Under the pieces are notes generated by a model. The model saw only the letters and a program-made list of their open reading frames with translations, had not been told where the DNA came from and made no database searches. Below, piece after piece: positions 63,300 through 64,000 of a stretch of DNA of 64,000 bases (position 1 is its first letter; each line of letters starts with the position of its first letter). The stretch is from assembly GCA_019058445.1 (NCBI GenBank), contig JAHPZA010000006.1, forward strand, positions 186,001 through 250,000, read 5' to 3'. The translations under genes were made by a program, and so were the position numbers. This stretch comes from Promethearchaeota archaeon (GTDB lineage: Archaea > Asgardarchaeota > Lokiarchaeia > Sigyniarchaeales > SOKP01).

Positions 63300-63575
63300 A
63301 TGGCTGAAAAAGAATCAGAAATGAAAGTAAGAGAATTAGTTGAATTGAATACATCGGCAGCGAAAGAATATGAAGAAGCCATGTTAAATAGAGTAGAATA
63401 TTTCGCCAAGAAGAACGCTGAAAAATCTATTTTTAACAATTTCATGCAAAATACTGTTGTAAAAGGACTAAGTACAATTTTAGACCTAAAAGTAAAACTT
63501 GATGAGTCTTTAGGTAAGGAAAACTTAAAAAAAGTCCATGACGTGCTTGACCAAATCTTTTTATTTGGACTTTAA
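63300..63575 (+). CDS. Small hypothetical protein downstream of the Tes-like gene
   Basis: 91-aa ORF, start 12 nt after the Tes-like stop; probable operon member. Confidence 0.6.
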   Translation: MAEKESEMKVRELVELNTSAAKEYEEAMLNRVEYFAKKNAEKSIFNNFMQNTVVKGLSTILDLKVKLDESLGKENLKKVHDVLDQIFLFGL

Positions 63576-63720
63576 CACATTTTTTATTATTTATTTATGA
63601 TCTAATTTTTTTTAAATATTCTTTTTTAAATTTTTTTTAAAGCATTGAAAATTAAAAGAAAGTCCAAATTAACTTTTGATGAATAAAAAAATCAATTTGG
63701 ATTTGAGAGAGGAAAAAAAA

Positions 63721-64000
63721 TTATGAACTATTTTTTTTAACTCTATCGCGTTTTTTCTGGTGGAGTTCAGCCATTTGATTTTTGATTTCGGAAACCCTAT
63801 TTTTTGAGAGGGGGTAGAAAATTATACATATTCCTAAAATCCCAGCTGCAATCATTGGGAACACCGCCATTAATAGCCTAAGACCGAAAACCACATCGAC
63901 TCCTGGATTAGGGGTATATTCTTCCCATCCGGTTGAGGAAAACACAAGCGAAATGGTTAAGATAGAAAAAATACCTGTTATTCTCATAAAGAAATTGGTA
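63721..64000 (-). CDS. C-terminal end of a GPH/MFS-like transporter, truncated by window edge
   Basis: Frame is open past 63987 to the window end; GLRLLMAVFPMIAAGILGICIIFYPLSKNRVSEIKNQMAELH resembles the GPH C-terminus. Confidence 0.6.
   Translation of the reverse strand, partial: TNFFMRITGIFSILTISLVFSSTGWEEYTPNPGVDVVFGLRLLMAVFPMIAAGILGICIIFYPLSKNRVSEIKNQMAELHQKKRDRVKKNSS

Overview
AT-rich 64 kb window, most likely an Asgard (Lokiarchaeia-like) archaeal chromosome. That placement is inferred from gene content (Alba, archaeal CODH/ACS subunits, HEAT/LRR proteins, tetraether-synthase-like radical SAM protein), not from a marker phylogeny. It is densely coding; I saw no rRNA, tRNA, CRISPR array or transposase. 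Main blocks: (i) a broken thiolase with DUF35 and SCP2 genes (1-3.3 kb), followed by two extra degenerate copies of the thiolase 5' end; (ii) a sphingosine-1-phosphate-lyase-like enzyme; (iii) a sensory region with several 7TM methyl-accepting-type proteins, a 1238-aa multi-PAS/GAF kinase and an RHH-DHp-receiver chimera; (iv) a metal/Fe-S cluster at 17.6-28.3 kb (three NifX/NifB-like proteins, two ferredoxin-inserted MinD ATPases, DUF134, OsmC, Mrp, NifU-like, radical SAM, DtxR-like, DUF5320); (v) split CODH/ACS genes (cdhA at 28.6 kb; CooT-like, cdhB and cdhC at 46.7-49.3 kb); (vi) acyl-CoA/lipid enzymes, an orphan M-S fusion methyltransferase, Alba, an Mre11-like nuclease, MaoC-like pair, pncB and a Tes-like radical SAM protein. 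The most interesting signal is an inverted repeat TGAAT-N4-ATTCA in the promoter regions of block (iv) and of both CODH/ACS loci, suggesting one unrecognised regulon. Other notable signals: two ~30-bp palindromic insertions breaking the thiolase, a zinc ribbon separated from its membrane protein by one in-frame stop, a 7TM sensor family with interchangeable outputs, and a likely ATA start codon.
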